Assembly: GCA_964195715.1 (NCBI GenBank)
Contig: CAXMRU010000071.1
Span: 1 to 10,100 of the forward strand
Direction of reading: 5' to 3'
Source: Benthicola sp964195715
GTDB lineage: Bacteria > Gemmatimonadota > Gemmatimonadetes > Palauibacterales > Palauibacteraceae
DNA: 10,100 bases
In this document: piece by piece, positions 1-6,131 of the stretch
Layout of the letters: each line of letters begins with the position of its first letter
How positions within the stretch are numbered: position 1 is the stretch's first letter
Position numbers and translations under genes: made by a program
The notes under the pieces: generated by a model
Told to the model about the DNA's origin: nothing
Database searches by the model: none
What the model saw: the letters and a program-made list of their open reading frames with translations, nothing else

Positions 1-364
1 CCTGCACCGGAAACCACGGCTTGACCAGATGGTAGTCGATCTGACCGAGCATCATGGCCGGCACGATGGGGTTCGCCGCCGTGTAGTCGCGCTCGACGAG
101 GAGGATGCGCTTGGCCGATGGGTGCAGCGCGTGGGCCTGAATGAGGAATTCGACCCCCGACATCGCGGCCATCTGCTGGTCCGCGATGAGTAGCGCTACC
201 GGTGCCGATTCCGCCGTCAGTGCTTCGAGGGCCGCGATCCCCGCTGCGGGCTCGCGCTCACAGAGTATCCGGCAATCGCTCGCGAATCGCCGGGCGAGAT
301 CTGTCTCGAGGGCATCGAGAAGGGAGCCGTCCTCGGCTACAAGAAAGATGATCGGCATGGCCAT
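1..364 (-). CDS. Response-regulator receiver domain, N-terminal part of a probable RR/thioredoxin-reductase fusion (partial, runs off left edge)
   Basis: 121 residues are visible and the frame is open to the window edge. The sequence reads as a CheY-like receiver: acidic pair E11-D12 after a hydrophobic strand (IIFLVAED), phospho-acceptor candidate D62 in LLIADQQM, then MSGVEFL, and the conserved lysine K115 in HLVKPW. The usual Thr/Ser after strand 4 is absent (RILLVERD), so the phosphorylation switch may be altered. The wording of the domain (ADQxM..MxGVEFL, then KRILL, DY.L.KPW) is that of the receiver fused to a thioredoxin-reductase-like FAD domain; that second half lies outside the window, so the fusion is inferred. 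Start chosen at ATG 364 because AGGA lies 9 nt upstream; an in-frame ATG at 373 sits directly on that AGGA. It begins 31 nt after the peroxiredoxin stop, suggesting one operon and a role in peroxide or thiol defence. Confidence 0.75.
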   Translation of the reverse strand, partial: MAMPIIFLVAEDGSLLDALETDLARRFASDCRILCEREPAAGIAALEALTAESAPVALLIADQQMAAMSGVEFLIQAHALHPSAKRILLVERDYTAANPIVPAMMLGQIDYHLVKPWFPVQ

Positions 365-395
365 GGAGCTCATTCCTGACTGAGGATCGGTGGCT

Positions 396-1031
396 TCAGC
401 GGTCGGGTTGCGGTGTCGTTTTCAGATACGGTTTGATCGTCTCGTATCCCTTCGGGAACCTTGCGTCCAACTCCTCGTCCGGGATTGCGTTCGAGATGAT
501 ACAATCGTCACCGTCCCGCCAGTTCGCGGGCGTCGCGACCTGGAAGTTCGTCGTGAGCTGTAGAGAGTCCACCACCCGCAGGATTTCGTCGAAATCCCGT
601 CCCGTCGCGGCCGGGTAGGTGAGCGTCAGCCTCACTTTCTTGGCCGGATCGATGACGAAAACGGAGCGCACCGTGAGGGTGTCGTCCGCGTTGGGGTGGA
701 TCATATCATACGCATCAGCCACGACCCGATCCGGATCCGCGATGATCGGGTAGTTCATAGCTGTGTTCTGGGTCTCGTTGATGTCGGCGATCCACTCGTT
801 GTGCGAGCCGATCGCGTCAACACTTACCGCGATGACTTTCACGTCCCGGGCTGCGAATTCGTCATTCAGCTTGGCCACGGTGCCGAGTTCCGTGGTGCAC
901 ACTGGCGTGAAGTCCTTTGGGTGCGAGAACAAGATGCCCCAGCTCTCGCCGAGCCACTCGTGAAAAGAGATCTCTCCCGCTGTAGTCTCGGCCCTGAAGT
1001 CGGGCGCGGTGTCGCCCAGTCGAATCGCCAT
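396..1031 (-). CDS. 1-Cys peroxiredoxin (Prx6/AhpC-TSA family)
   Basis: A 211-residue cytosolic thiol peroxidase that reduces H2O2, organic hydroperoxides or peroxynitrite. The peroxidatic site is FTPVCTTE with C45, P38 and T42 in the PxxxTxxC signature; the partner arginine is R122 (TVRSVFVID). The C-terminal extension (GRDFDEILRVVDSLQ, then ATPANWRDGDD) and the 211-residue length are those of the Prx6 subfamily rather than short AhpC. The only other cysteine is C177 in the DDCIIS segment, which is not at a canonical resolving position, so an external thiol is probably needed; the flavoprotein reductase inferred downstream would fit. The ATG at 1031 has AGGAG six bases upstream. The gene lies after a 109-nt gap that contains a 14-bp palindrome and probably has its own control, and it is followed closely by the receiver-domain gene. 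Confidence 0.95.
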   Translation of the reverse strand: MAIRLGDTAPDFRAETTAGEISFHEWLGESWGILFSHPKDFTPVCTTELGTVAKLNDEFAARDVKVIAVSVDAIGSHNEWIADINETQNTAMNYPIIADPDRVVADAYDMIHPNADDTLTVRSVFVIDPAKKVRLTLTYPAATGRDFDEILRVVDSLQLTTNFQVATPANWRDGDDCIISNAIPDEELDARFPKGYETIKPYLKTTPQPDR

Positions 1032-1085
1032 AAGTCACTCCTGAGTTGGGGGACGGCTCAGCTTTATCGCCTCTGCATCCCCTGT

Positions 1086-1099
1086 TGTACGATCGTACA
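1086..1099. promoter_or_regulatory. Perfect 14-bp palindrome, candidate operator of the peroxiredoxin gene
   Basis: TGTACGATCGTACA is a perfect inverted repeat with no spacer, located 55 nt upstream of the peroxiredoxin start codon in the largest gap of the operon. Size, symmetry and placement fit a dimeric one-component repressor site (TetR, MarR/HxlR or Rrf2 type). No clear -35/-10 pair could be assigned around it, and the regulator gene is not in the window. Confidence 0.5.
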
Positions 1100-1140
1100 T
1101 TTCGCAGCCGCCCGTCTACCCGGGCTGCAGCGCCGGCGTT

Positions 1141-1563
1141 TCAGTCCTCAGCCCTTTCAACATGCGGAGAGAAAGTGTAGCACCACGCCTCGCCCTCGAG
1201 GACGATCTCTCCGCCGCCGCGGACGACCTCGATCGCGAGCTGTGTGACCGGTTTCGAATCGTGAACGCTCAACACCTTCGCGGTGGCCGTGATCGAGTCG
1301 CCGATGAATACGGGTGCCGTGAATCGCCAGTTCTGGCTCAGGAAGACCGTGCCGGGGCCGGGCATGTCCATGGCTACGAGTGCGTGCAGAAGCCCCGTGG
1401 TCAGCCCTCCCTGGACGACCAGTTGGCCGAACTTCGTCCTGCCGGCGAAGTCCTCGTCGAAGTGCAGGGGGTTTCTGTCCCCGGTGATCCCCGCGTAGGC
1501 CTCCACGTGTTCGGAGGTAAGGGTGAGACTGCGCGTTGCCGTATCGCCGACTCTGACCTTCAT
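1141..1563 (-). CDS. MaoC-like hydratase / R-specific enoyl-CoA hydratase family
   Basis: A 140-residue single hot-dog-fold protein of the MaoC dehydratase / PhaJ type. The hydratase signature is clear: YAGITGDRNPLHFDEDFA with catalytic D29 and H34, followed by GRTKFGQLVVQGGLTTGLL. Family members hydrate trans-2-enoyl-CoA to (R)-3-hydroxyacyl-CoA, although some small stand-alone members act on other thioesters or enoyl substrates. The frame extends upstream to 1632, but that would overlap the preceding gene; ATG 1563 lies 13 nt after that gene's stop and gives the typical N-terminus (MKVRVGD). The ribosome site is weak (GAGAGAAAGA), so translation may be coupled to the FAD oxidoreductase upstream. 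It is the last gene of the tight block before the gap carrying the palindrome. The true acyl substrate cannot be read from sequence. Confidence 0.88.
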   Translation of the reverse strand: MKVRVGDTATRSLTLTSEHVEAYAGITGDRNPLHFDEDFAGRTKFGQLVVQGGLTTGLLHALVAMDMPGPGTVFLSQNWRFTAPVFIGDSITATAKVLSVHDSKPVTQLAIEVVRGGGEIVLEGEAWCYTFSPHVERAED

Positions 1564-1576
1564 AATCGTCTTTCTC

Positions 1577-2758
1577 TCAGCTGGAGATGACGACGGGCGC
1601 AGAGACTTCCAGGTCGAGAGTCCGAATCGCATCGACCAGGGTGTTCATCTCGCGGGCCAGAACGAGATGCTGGTCCTTGACCTCCTGCATGTCCCACTCG
1701 AAGGAGGCTATCTGGACGGTGACCTCGAAGAGCCCTCTCACGCGTGCGTCGCGAGAAGCCTGATAGCCGAGGAGAGCATCATCACCGCCCTCCAGAACGG
1801 CTCGGGCCAGGAACTCTGCTGCGCGAAGTGCATCCGTGATGCCGTGAGCGGTGATCGGATCCCGGAAGTATCCGGCATCGCCAACCAGCGCCCAGCCCGG
1901 TCCGGCCGCCGGACGGAGAAAGCCGGGTTCGCCGGCGAAGGCCCTGAGCTTTCCCGGACCGTTGCTGCGCGCGACACGCTGCGCCAGGTCCGACGAAACG
2001 TCACTCAGCGCCTCGCGGTAGAGAGCCTCCAGTCCTTCGCCACGGCCGGCTTCGAAACGGTGCTGGGGCACCGATGCGAATACGCACGTCTCGCCATCGT
2101 TCGTGGGAATGGACCCCACGGCGGCACCGAAATCGTAGTACCAGTGGTATCCTTCCAGCTCCAGGCCAGTCCAGTACCCATATATGGAGGCCGTTGAGTA
2201 AGAGGCGGTAGTGTCGGCCTCGAGACCTAGGATTCGCGCCACACGAGATCTGACGCCGTCGGCGCCAATCACCAGATCGGCTTCGACATCGATCACCTGC
2301 TGGTCGGCCCCCGAGATCTTCGCACCCCGGACTCTACCATCATCGTCCCGGATCAGATCGACCAGGGACCGTCCGTGGACGACCTCGGCACCGGCTGTCA
2401 GCGCTGCATCGACGAGCACCGAGTCCAGAACGGTGCGTCGAGGAGCGTAGAGCGCGTCTACGCCGTCCCGTTCCTTGATCGGGATTCCGATGACTTCGTC
2501 ACCATAGTGGAACGTGGTCTTCCGGATCGCCGGCGCCCCGGACGAACGGATGGCCTCCAGCAGGCCCCACCGGTGGAGTTGGAGCACTGCGCCCCGCATC
2601 AGCGCGTGCGTGGACAGGGTATCGCTTCCGCGTTTGGCCGGGTCTACGACCAGGACTCGCAGCCCGCGGCGGGCCAGCAACATTGCCGTGGAAGTGCCCG
2701 CGCAGCGCGCGCCAGCGATCACGACATCGTATCGATTTCGCTCTACAGGTGTAGACAC
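1577..2758 (-). CDS. FAD-dependent oxidoreductase/monooxygenase, group A flavoprotein (geranylgeranyl-reductase/PHBH-like)
   Basis: 393 residues. The N-terminal Rossmann dinucleotide motif is DVVIAGARCAGTSTAMLLAR (G16, G21) ending in the ribose-binding acid of VLVVDP. The DG motif is DLVIGADGVRSRVA (about 161-174), and the second FAD motif is WALVGDAGYFRDPITAHGIT (about 289-308). These three define the single-component FAD monooxygenase / geranylgeranyl reductase fold. The C-terminus is soluble, with no membrane segment. The start was set at GTG 2758 because GGAGGG lies 7 nt upstream, just after the preceding gene's stop; the open frame back to 2812 overlaps that gene and looks non-coding. 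It sits 13 nt both after the FMO-like gene and before the MaoC-like gene, so the three probably act on one substrate. Hydroxylation or double-bond reduction are both possible. Confidence 0.88.
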   Translation of the reverse strand: MSTPVERNRYDVVIAGARCAGTSTAMLLARRGLRVLVVDPAKRGSDTLSTHALMRGAVLQLHRWGLLEAIRSSGAPAIRKTTFHYGDEVIGIPIKERDGVDALYAPRRTVLDSVLVDAALTAGAEVVHGRSLVDLIRDDDGRVRGAKISGADQQVIDVEADLVIGADGVRSRVARILGLEADTTASYSTASIYGYWTGLELEGYHWYYDFGAAVGSIPTNDGETCVFASVPQHRFEAGRGEGLEALYREALSDVSSDLAQRVARSNGPGKLRAFAGEPGFLRPAAGPGWALVGDAGYFRDPITAHGITDALRAAEFLARAVLEGGDDALLGYQASRDARVRGLFEVTVQIASFEWDMQEVKDQHLVLAREMNTLVDAIRTLDLEVSAPVVISS

Positions 2759-2761
2759 CTG
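2746..2761 (-). promoter_or_regulatory. Perfect dyad over the GTG start codon of the FAD oxidoreductase
   Basis: CAGGTGT-AG-ACACCTG is a perfect inverted repeat. In the mRNA it can fold as CAGGUG-UCUA-CACCUG, a 6-bp stem with a tetraloop, and the start codon GUG (2758-2756) is inside the stem just 3' of the Shine-Dalgarno sequence. It could tune initiation or be a protein site; function is inferred from position only. Confidence 0.35.
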
Positions 2762-2771
2762 GACTCCCTCC

Positions 2772-4031
2772 TCAGGCGGTCCGGACGGCGAACCCGGGTG
2801 GGGAAATCGCACGGTCCAGATAAGACGCGAGGTGAGTACTCAGGTAGCGGGCATCGTCGCCGGCACCGTCGATGAGACTCGACTTGCGGCTCCGGAGAAA
2901 CGGCATGCCCATCAGGTATACACCGGGTGACTCGACGACACCTCCGTCATGCAGGACTCGACCCTTCCGGTCGAAGATGGCCAGGTCGAGCCACGAGTAG
3001 TCGGGCCGATATCCGGTCGCCCACAGAATAGTCCGGATCTCCCCGAGGTCGATGCTGAGAGGCGGTGATGCCTCGACCCTGGTGGGCTCGAAACGGTGCG
3101 GCGGATCGACATCGCCATTGAGTGAGACCTCGATCGCCCACTCGTCGATCCTGTCCAGCAGCCGGTTCATCTTGAGGTCGGACATGGCGCACTGGTTCGG
3201 CAGCGATCCCGAGAACTGCGCCTTCCCGTTCTGTATGCCGGCAAGACGGCCGACGAGCTTGACGCCTATATCAGTCAAACGGTTGAGGTCGAGGTTCCTG
3301 CGGTCGTCAGAGCCCACGAGCTGCAGGGAGGGCACGTTTCGAGCGCGCACGAGGTTGTCCACCTCGTCGTAGCGTTCATCGAGCACGCCAACTGCGTCCA
3401 TCCACCACTTGATGTCCCTGCCTCGATAGACTCTTGGCACCCGGATGTGCTCCCCGACCGCAAGGGTGACCGGCCGGCCCGAGCGGTGGATCTCCTCGGC
3501 GATCTGCGCGCCCGTGGAAGCGGCGCCGACGACCAGCACCCCGCCTTCTTCGAGATGGTCCGGGTTGCGGTACTCCTTCGGGGTCAGCGTATCGATCCCG
3601 TGCGGCACCGCCTCAGCGACGGCCGGGACGTTCGGGATTTCGCAGGCCCCGGTCGCGATCACGACTGTCTGGCATCGCCAGGTTCCGCGGCTCGTCACGA
3701 CCTCGTAACCGTCCTCGACCCGTCGAACAGAGGTGACTGTGGTCCGGGTCTGGACGGGGGCCGAGATTACATCGGCGTACCTCTCCAGAAAGGCGATCGT
3801 CTCGGGCATCGTACGAAACCCGTCCGGATCGTCGCCCTCGTAGCCGTAGCCGGGCAGCCGGCTCTGCCAGTTGGGCGTGAGCAGCCGCAGCGAATCCCAC
3901 CGCTCGGTCTTCCACGTGTTCGCCACCTCACCGCGCTCGAGGACCACGTGGTCGATAGAGCGCTCGGTGAGGCAGCGGCTCATGGCCAGGCCGGTGTGGC
4001 CGGCTCCGAGAACGACGGTCGTAGTGCGCAC
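2772..4031 (-). CDS. FMO-like NAD(P)/FAD-binding flavoprotein monooxygenase
   Basis: 419 residues with two Rossmann folds. The FAD motif is VVLGAGHTGLA (G9-G14), followed by the acidic end of the strand in VVLERG and the WxxRWDSLRLLTP segment typical of CzcO/FMO-type enzymes. A VVIATGAC strand follows (123-130), and the NADPH motif GGVLVVGAASTG is at 163-174. The late ATG motif is ILWATGYRPDYSWL (335-348). Such enzymes use NADPH and O2 to oxygenate soft nucleophiles (N, S) or carbonyls, and some are YpdA-like thiol reductases; the substrate here is unknown. The GTG start at 4031 has GGAG six bases upstream; the frame extends to 4172 but that part overlaps the OsmC gene and is low-complexity Arg/Ser. 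It begins 28 nt after OsmC and ends 13 nt before the FAD oxidoreductase. Two flavoproteins in a row suggest successive oxidation steps. Confidence 0.88.
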   Translation of the reverse strand: MRTTTVVLGAGHTGLAMSRCLTERSIDHVVLERGEVANTWKTERWDSLRLLTPNWQSRLPGYGYEGDDPDGFRTMPETIAFLERYADVISAPVQTRTTVTSVRRVEDGYEVVTSRGTWRCQTVVIATGACEIPNVPAVAEAVPHGIDTLTPKEYRNPDHLEEGGVLVVGAASTGAQIAEEIHRSGRPVTLAVGEHIRVPRVYRGRDIKWWMDAVGVLDERYDEVDNLVRARNVPSLQLVGSDDRRNLDLNRLTDIGVKLVGRLAGIQNGKAQFSGSLPNQCAMSDLKMNRLLDRIDEWAIEVSLNGDVDPPHRFEPTRVEASPPLSIDLGEIRTILWATGYRPDYSWLDLAIFDRKGRVLHDGGVVESPGVYLMGMPFLRSRKSSLIDGAGDDARYLSTHLASYLDRAISPPGFAVRTA

Positions 4032-4059
4032 GGTGCTCTCCAGAATAACGAGCCGACGC

Positions 4060-4620
4060 TCAGTTGACCTCGACCGTGACGTTGGTCGGGTTGGTGATGG
4101 CGTCGTACACGGCCGAACGCTTCTGCGACTGGGCCACGACGGCCCTGATTTCCTCGGGCGTCGCATCGGCATCGATGTCGTACTTCACTCTGATGCCATT
4201 GAAGCCGTTTCTGACGTCGGGGTCGATGCCGAGGATACCCTGGATGTCCATCCCACCTTCGAGCGTGGCTTTGACGGAATTCAGCTGGATGCCACGATTC
4301 TGGGCTACCGAGGCGACGCCGGCCGTCAGGCAGCTCGCCAGGCCGGCCAACACGAGCTCGACGGGAGTGGCTCCGTGGTCCTCTGACGCGAAGATCTCAG
4401 GGTGATCGGCGTCGAACGTGAACACCGTCCTGTGCTGCTGCTCCTCGCCGAGTCCAAAGAAACCTTCCACGCGGGAGCGGCTGTGCGTGCCGGTAACCCA
4501 CTCGCAGGTCGCTCGCCACGTGAACTGGGCGGCTTCCGGCATCGCGGTCAGGGCCTCGCGTGCTTCCAGCAGCGCTGCGACGTTCACACCGTTGTCGACG
4601 GGACTGGTCATCGTGCTCAT
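4060..4620 (-). CDS. OsmC family protein
   Basis: 186 residues with an OsmC/Ohr fold after an approximately 35-residue N-terminal helical extension. The segment FTFDADHPEIFASEDHGATP leads to VELVLAGLASCLTAGV, where C97 is the peroxidatic cysteine. The second cysteine expected near the C-terminus is replaced: QKRSAVYDAITNP has S169 where Ohr/OsmC have a Cys-Pro. The two-Cys, lipoyl-reduced hydroperoxidase cycle is therefore unlikely, and the protein may act as a one-Cys peroxidase or a thiol/acyl binder, as in the widespread OsmC branch ending RSxVYDxITNP. Start ATG 4620 was chosen over 4638 because AGGAGGAAGC precedes it. It is the first gene of the minus-strand operon, whose promoter should lie in 4621-4700; no clear -35/-10 pair was found. 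Confidence 0.93.
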   Translation of the reverse strand: MSTMTSPVDNGVNVAALLEAREALTAMPEAAQFTWRATCEWVTGTHSRSRVEGFFGLGEEQQHRTVFTFDADHPEIFASEDHGATPVELVLAGLASCLTAGVASVAQNRGIQLNSVKATLEGGMDIQGILGIDPDVRNGFNGIRVKYDIDADATPEEIRAVVAQSQKRSAVYDAITNPTNVTVEVN

Positions 4621-4704
4621 GCTTCCTCCTCGTGTCATTGGGTCCGTGCGTGATCAACTCATCCACGTATGCGCGCAAGTTAACCAAATCCGGACACGTC
4701 TTGA

Positions 4705-4812
4705 ACCGCCCTGTTTGAAACCGTGGTCTTCGAATTCGATGAGGACGGCGCTGCGACCGACCTGATCTTCACACTCGATACGGGTGATGAGATCCGGGCT
4801 CACAAGGATGGC
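4705..4812 (+). pseudogene. Hydrolase-like C-terminal remnant (possible DUF3471-type tail)
   Basis: An open stretch directly after an in-frame TGA encodes about 36 residues around ETVVFEFDEDGAATDLIF and TLDTGDEIRAHKDG. The pattern (hydrophobic strand, D-E-D-G turn, strand, charged end) resembles the final beta-strands that follow class C beta-lactamase-like serine hydrolases. It has no start and passes without a stop into a different frame of the recombinase remnant, so if real it is a decayed piece. The family assignment is only a suggestion from the pattern. Confidence 0.3.
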
Positions 4813-4819
4813 TCCACCG

Positions 4820-5023
4820 ATGCCACTGAACCTCCTCCAGCAGCAGCTCGGACACGCACGGGTTGAACAGACGATGCAGTACGCTCGGTTCCACCCGGAC
4901 TACGGGGACGTGAGGAAGTACTTCGAGAGCGTGGAAAGCAGCCTGGGACTCGCCGAATCGGGTAACACTTTGGGTAACACCCCGAAAACCGCCTCCGAAC
5001 CTGTCAAGCCACCAGAGCTGTAA
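4820..5023 (+). pseudogene. Tyrosine recombinase (phage integrase) C-terminal fragment
   Basis: About 67 residues match the end of a tyrosine recombinase catalytic domain: NLLQQQLGHARVEQTMQYAR followed by FHPDYGDVRKYFESV. LGH carries the conserved histidine of the catalytic box, and the tyrosine in TMQYAR is the expected nucleophile. The N-terminal arm-binding domain and the rest of the catalytic domain (R, K, HxxR) are missing: upstream sequence reads as a different protein in another frame. The open frame extends back to a GTG at 4784, but homology appears to begin around 4820. The TAA at 5021 lies 17 nt from the 3' end of a tRNA-Ser fragment, the usual place for an integrase beside its attachment site. 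The fragment should be inactive alone, unless a programmed or sequencing frameshift joins it to a missing part. Confidence 0.8.
4960..4980 (+). repeat. Tandem GGGTAACAC pair (12-bp period) in the recombinase 3' end
   Basis: GGGTAACAC occurs at 4960-4968 and 4972-4980 with a TTT spacer, inside the last codons of the recombinase fragment. A related pair (GGGTACAG, also 12-bp period) occurs at 5211-5230 on the other side of the tRNA-Ser fragment. Possible recombinase arm sites. Confidence 0.45.
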
Positions 5024-5040
5024 GTTATTGTCAAATAAAG

Positions 5041-5097
5041 CGGAGGGGCAGGGATTCGAACCCTGAAGTCCTTGCGGACGCCGGTTTTCAAGACCGA
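5041..5097 (-). pseudogene. tRNA-Ser(UGA) 3' fragment, likely attachment site
   Basis: Read on the minus strand, this contains a full anticodon arm (TCGGT-CTTGAAA-ACCGG, anticodon TGA), the long variable arm typical of Ser (GTCC-GCAA-GGAC), a T arm (CAGGG-TTCGAAT-CCCTG), the 3' acceptor half CCCCTCC and discriminator G73. No CCA is encoded. The acceptor 5' half and D arm are absent upstream of the anticodon stem, so it cannot be a working tRNA. The cut at the anticodon arm fits integration by a tyrosine recombinase with anticodon-loop crossover, and a recombinase tail ends 17 nt away. Confidence 0.85.
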
Positions 5098-5110
5098 TCT
5101 GAGCTTTCCC

Positions 5111-5201
5111 TCTGAGTCCCTGTAAATCCGTAAGAGTCCTTCTGAGTCGGACTTGGATCAGAGGGTTTTCCTTCTAAGTCCTCTTGAGTCCCTCTAAGTA
5201 C
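5111..5201 (+). repeat. Helically phased direct repeats, consensus TCTRAGTCC
   Basis: Six near-copies start at 5111 (TCTGAGTCC), 5131 (TAAGAGTCC), 5141 (TCTGAGTCG), 5173 (TCTAAGTCC), 5183 (CTTGAGTCC) and 5193 (TCTAAGTAC). Spacings are 20, 10, 32, 10 and 10 bp, so most lie on one face of the helix. A reverse-orientation copy (TCCAAGTCC on the minus strand) is at 5149-5157. The array starts 14 bp from the truncated edge of the tRNA-Ser fragment. It resembles the contiguous 10-bp arm sites of lambda-type attP. Confidence 0.6.
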
Positions 5202-5210
5202 CGATAGTCA

Positions 5211-5230
5211 GGGTACAGTATGGGGTACAG
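5211..5230 (+). repeat. Tandem GGGTACAG pair (12-bp period)
   Basis: GGGTACAG occurs at 5211-5218 and again at 5223-5230. Same period and similar sequence as the GGGTAACAC pair at 4960-4980, on the opposite side of the tRNA-Ser fragment. Confidence 0.45.
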
Positions 5231-5446
5231 TCGCTCGGTTAGACTTCTTCGGTCAAGCCTCGCGACCAAGTTGTTATTGTGCCTTCTCCAGCCCGCCACA
5301 AGCGCTCGATCCTTGCTGATCATGCTCGATTCCGGCATCGTAGGTTCGTTCCAATGCCATACGAAGTGTCGCCTGCCACGAGCCGGCGGGTCTTCTTGCG
5401 CATGCTCCAGCCGAATCCACTACCTGCAGTCACAGAGGAGGCGCCG
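5231..5446. other. Non-coding stretch upstream of the lipoprotein gene
   Basis: An open frame reads through from 5279 into the lipoprotein gene, but its product here is Arg/Pro-rich, lacks a ribosome site and precedes a clear signal peptide, so it is treated as leader DNA. The only feature assigned is AGGAGG at 5436-5441, the ribosome site of the lipoprotein gene. No confident promoter was seen. Confidence 0.5.
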
Positions 5447-5965
5447 ATGCAGCACCGTAAGCGTGTACTCAGTTCCGTGCTGGTTCTCATATCAGTGGCC
5501 TGCGCTCAGCAGCCTGCAACGGAGACCGCCGAGGTCACGGAAACCGCCACAGCTGATCCGGCGACCGTCCGTACCCATGTCGACCAGTTCGTATCGGTGT
5601 GGAACGCGGGGGATGTTGGTGCACTTGGCTCGATGATCGCGGAAGACGCGGTATTAATGCAGCCGACCGGGCCGGCGCTTGAGGGCCGGGAGTCCATCCT
5701 GGCTGACATAGCTCAGGGCTACGACATCGCGTTGCTCCAGCAGAGCGCCACGGTGGATGAGGTCATCATGCTGGGAGAATGGGCCTACGCCCGCGGCACC
5801 TGGAATCTAGACCCCACACCCGAAGCAGGTCCCGAGGTGCCGGCCCTGAGCGGCAAGTGGTCCGTGGTCTATCAGCCTGCTCCGGACGGCGGCTGGCAGG
5901 TCTGGCGTTGGATGTGGAATCAACCCCCCGAGCAGGTGGCGGCAGCCGCCCAAATGACGGAATAG
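5447..5965 (+). CDS. Lipoprotein with SnoaL/DUF4440 (NTF2-like) domain
   Basis: 172 residues. The N-terminus is a lipoprotein signal: basic MQHRKR, hydrophobic VLSSVLVLIS, lipobox SVAC with C19 as the lipidated cysteine, then a Thr/Glu/Ala-rich linker to about residue 38. The rest is an NTF2-like domain of the DUF4440 type: VDQFVSVWNAGDVGALGSMI, AEDAVLMQPTGPALEGRESI, and a beta-rich C-terminal part with RGTWNLD and KWSVVYQPAPDGGWQVWRW. Such domains bind small ligands or are non-catalytic; function is unassigned. Start ATG 5447 has AGGAGG five bases upstream and places the signal peptide at the N-terminus; the open frame extends back to 5279 without support. The gene stands alone, opposite in strand to both neighbouring blocks, and is the only cargo between the two tRNA-Ser fragments. 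A strong hairpin follows its stop. Confidence 0.88.
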   Translation: MQHRKRVLSSVLVLISVACAQQPATETAEVTETATADPATVRTHVDQFVSVWNAGDVGALGSMIAEDAVLMQPTGPALEGRESILADIAQGYDIALLQQSATVDEVIMLGEWAYARGTWNLDPTPEAGPEVPALSGKWSVVYQPAPDGGWQVWRWMWNQPPEQVAAAAQMTE

Positions 5966-5989
5966 GGTTCCACGCGACACCCCAGCGCT

Positions 5990-6027
5990 GAGAGGGGCCG
6001 CCACCCGAACTGGGTCGCGGCCCTCTC
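5990..6027 (+). terminator. Strong hairpin after the lipoprotein gene
   Basis: GAGAGGGGCCGC (5990-6001) pairs with GCGGCCCTCTC (6017-6027): 11 bp with one bulged G and a 15-nt loop, 25 nt after the stop. No T-run follows, so it may stabilise the transcript end or work as an atypical terminator. Confidence 0.55.
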
Positions 6028-6131
6028 CCCCGCAGGAAGTAGTGCCGAAGGCTTGTCTGGCACGGGCGTTCGCAGATTCATGTGGACAACCGAAGTGGCT
6101 CAGCGAAACCGAAAGTCGTTGGGAGGTAAAG

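Noticed and set aside
696..4405. Long plus-strand ORFs opposite the redox operon
   Set aside because: They are antisense to genes with clear family motifs and have no recognisable protein content.
4730..4739. Palindrome TCGAATTCGA as an operator of the OsmC operon
   Set aside because: It lies over 100 bp upstream of OsmC inside the hydrolase-like coding remnant; a 10-bp palindrome of this kind is expected by chance.
5111..5201. CRISPR array
   Set aside because: Repeat units are about 9 bp with 1-23 bp spacing; far too short and dense for CRISPR repeats and spacers.
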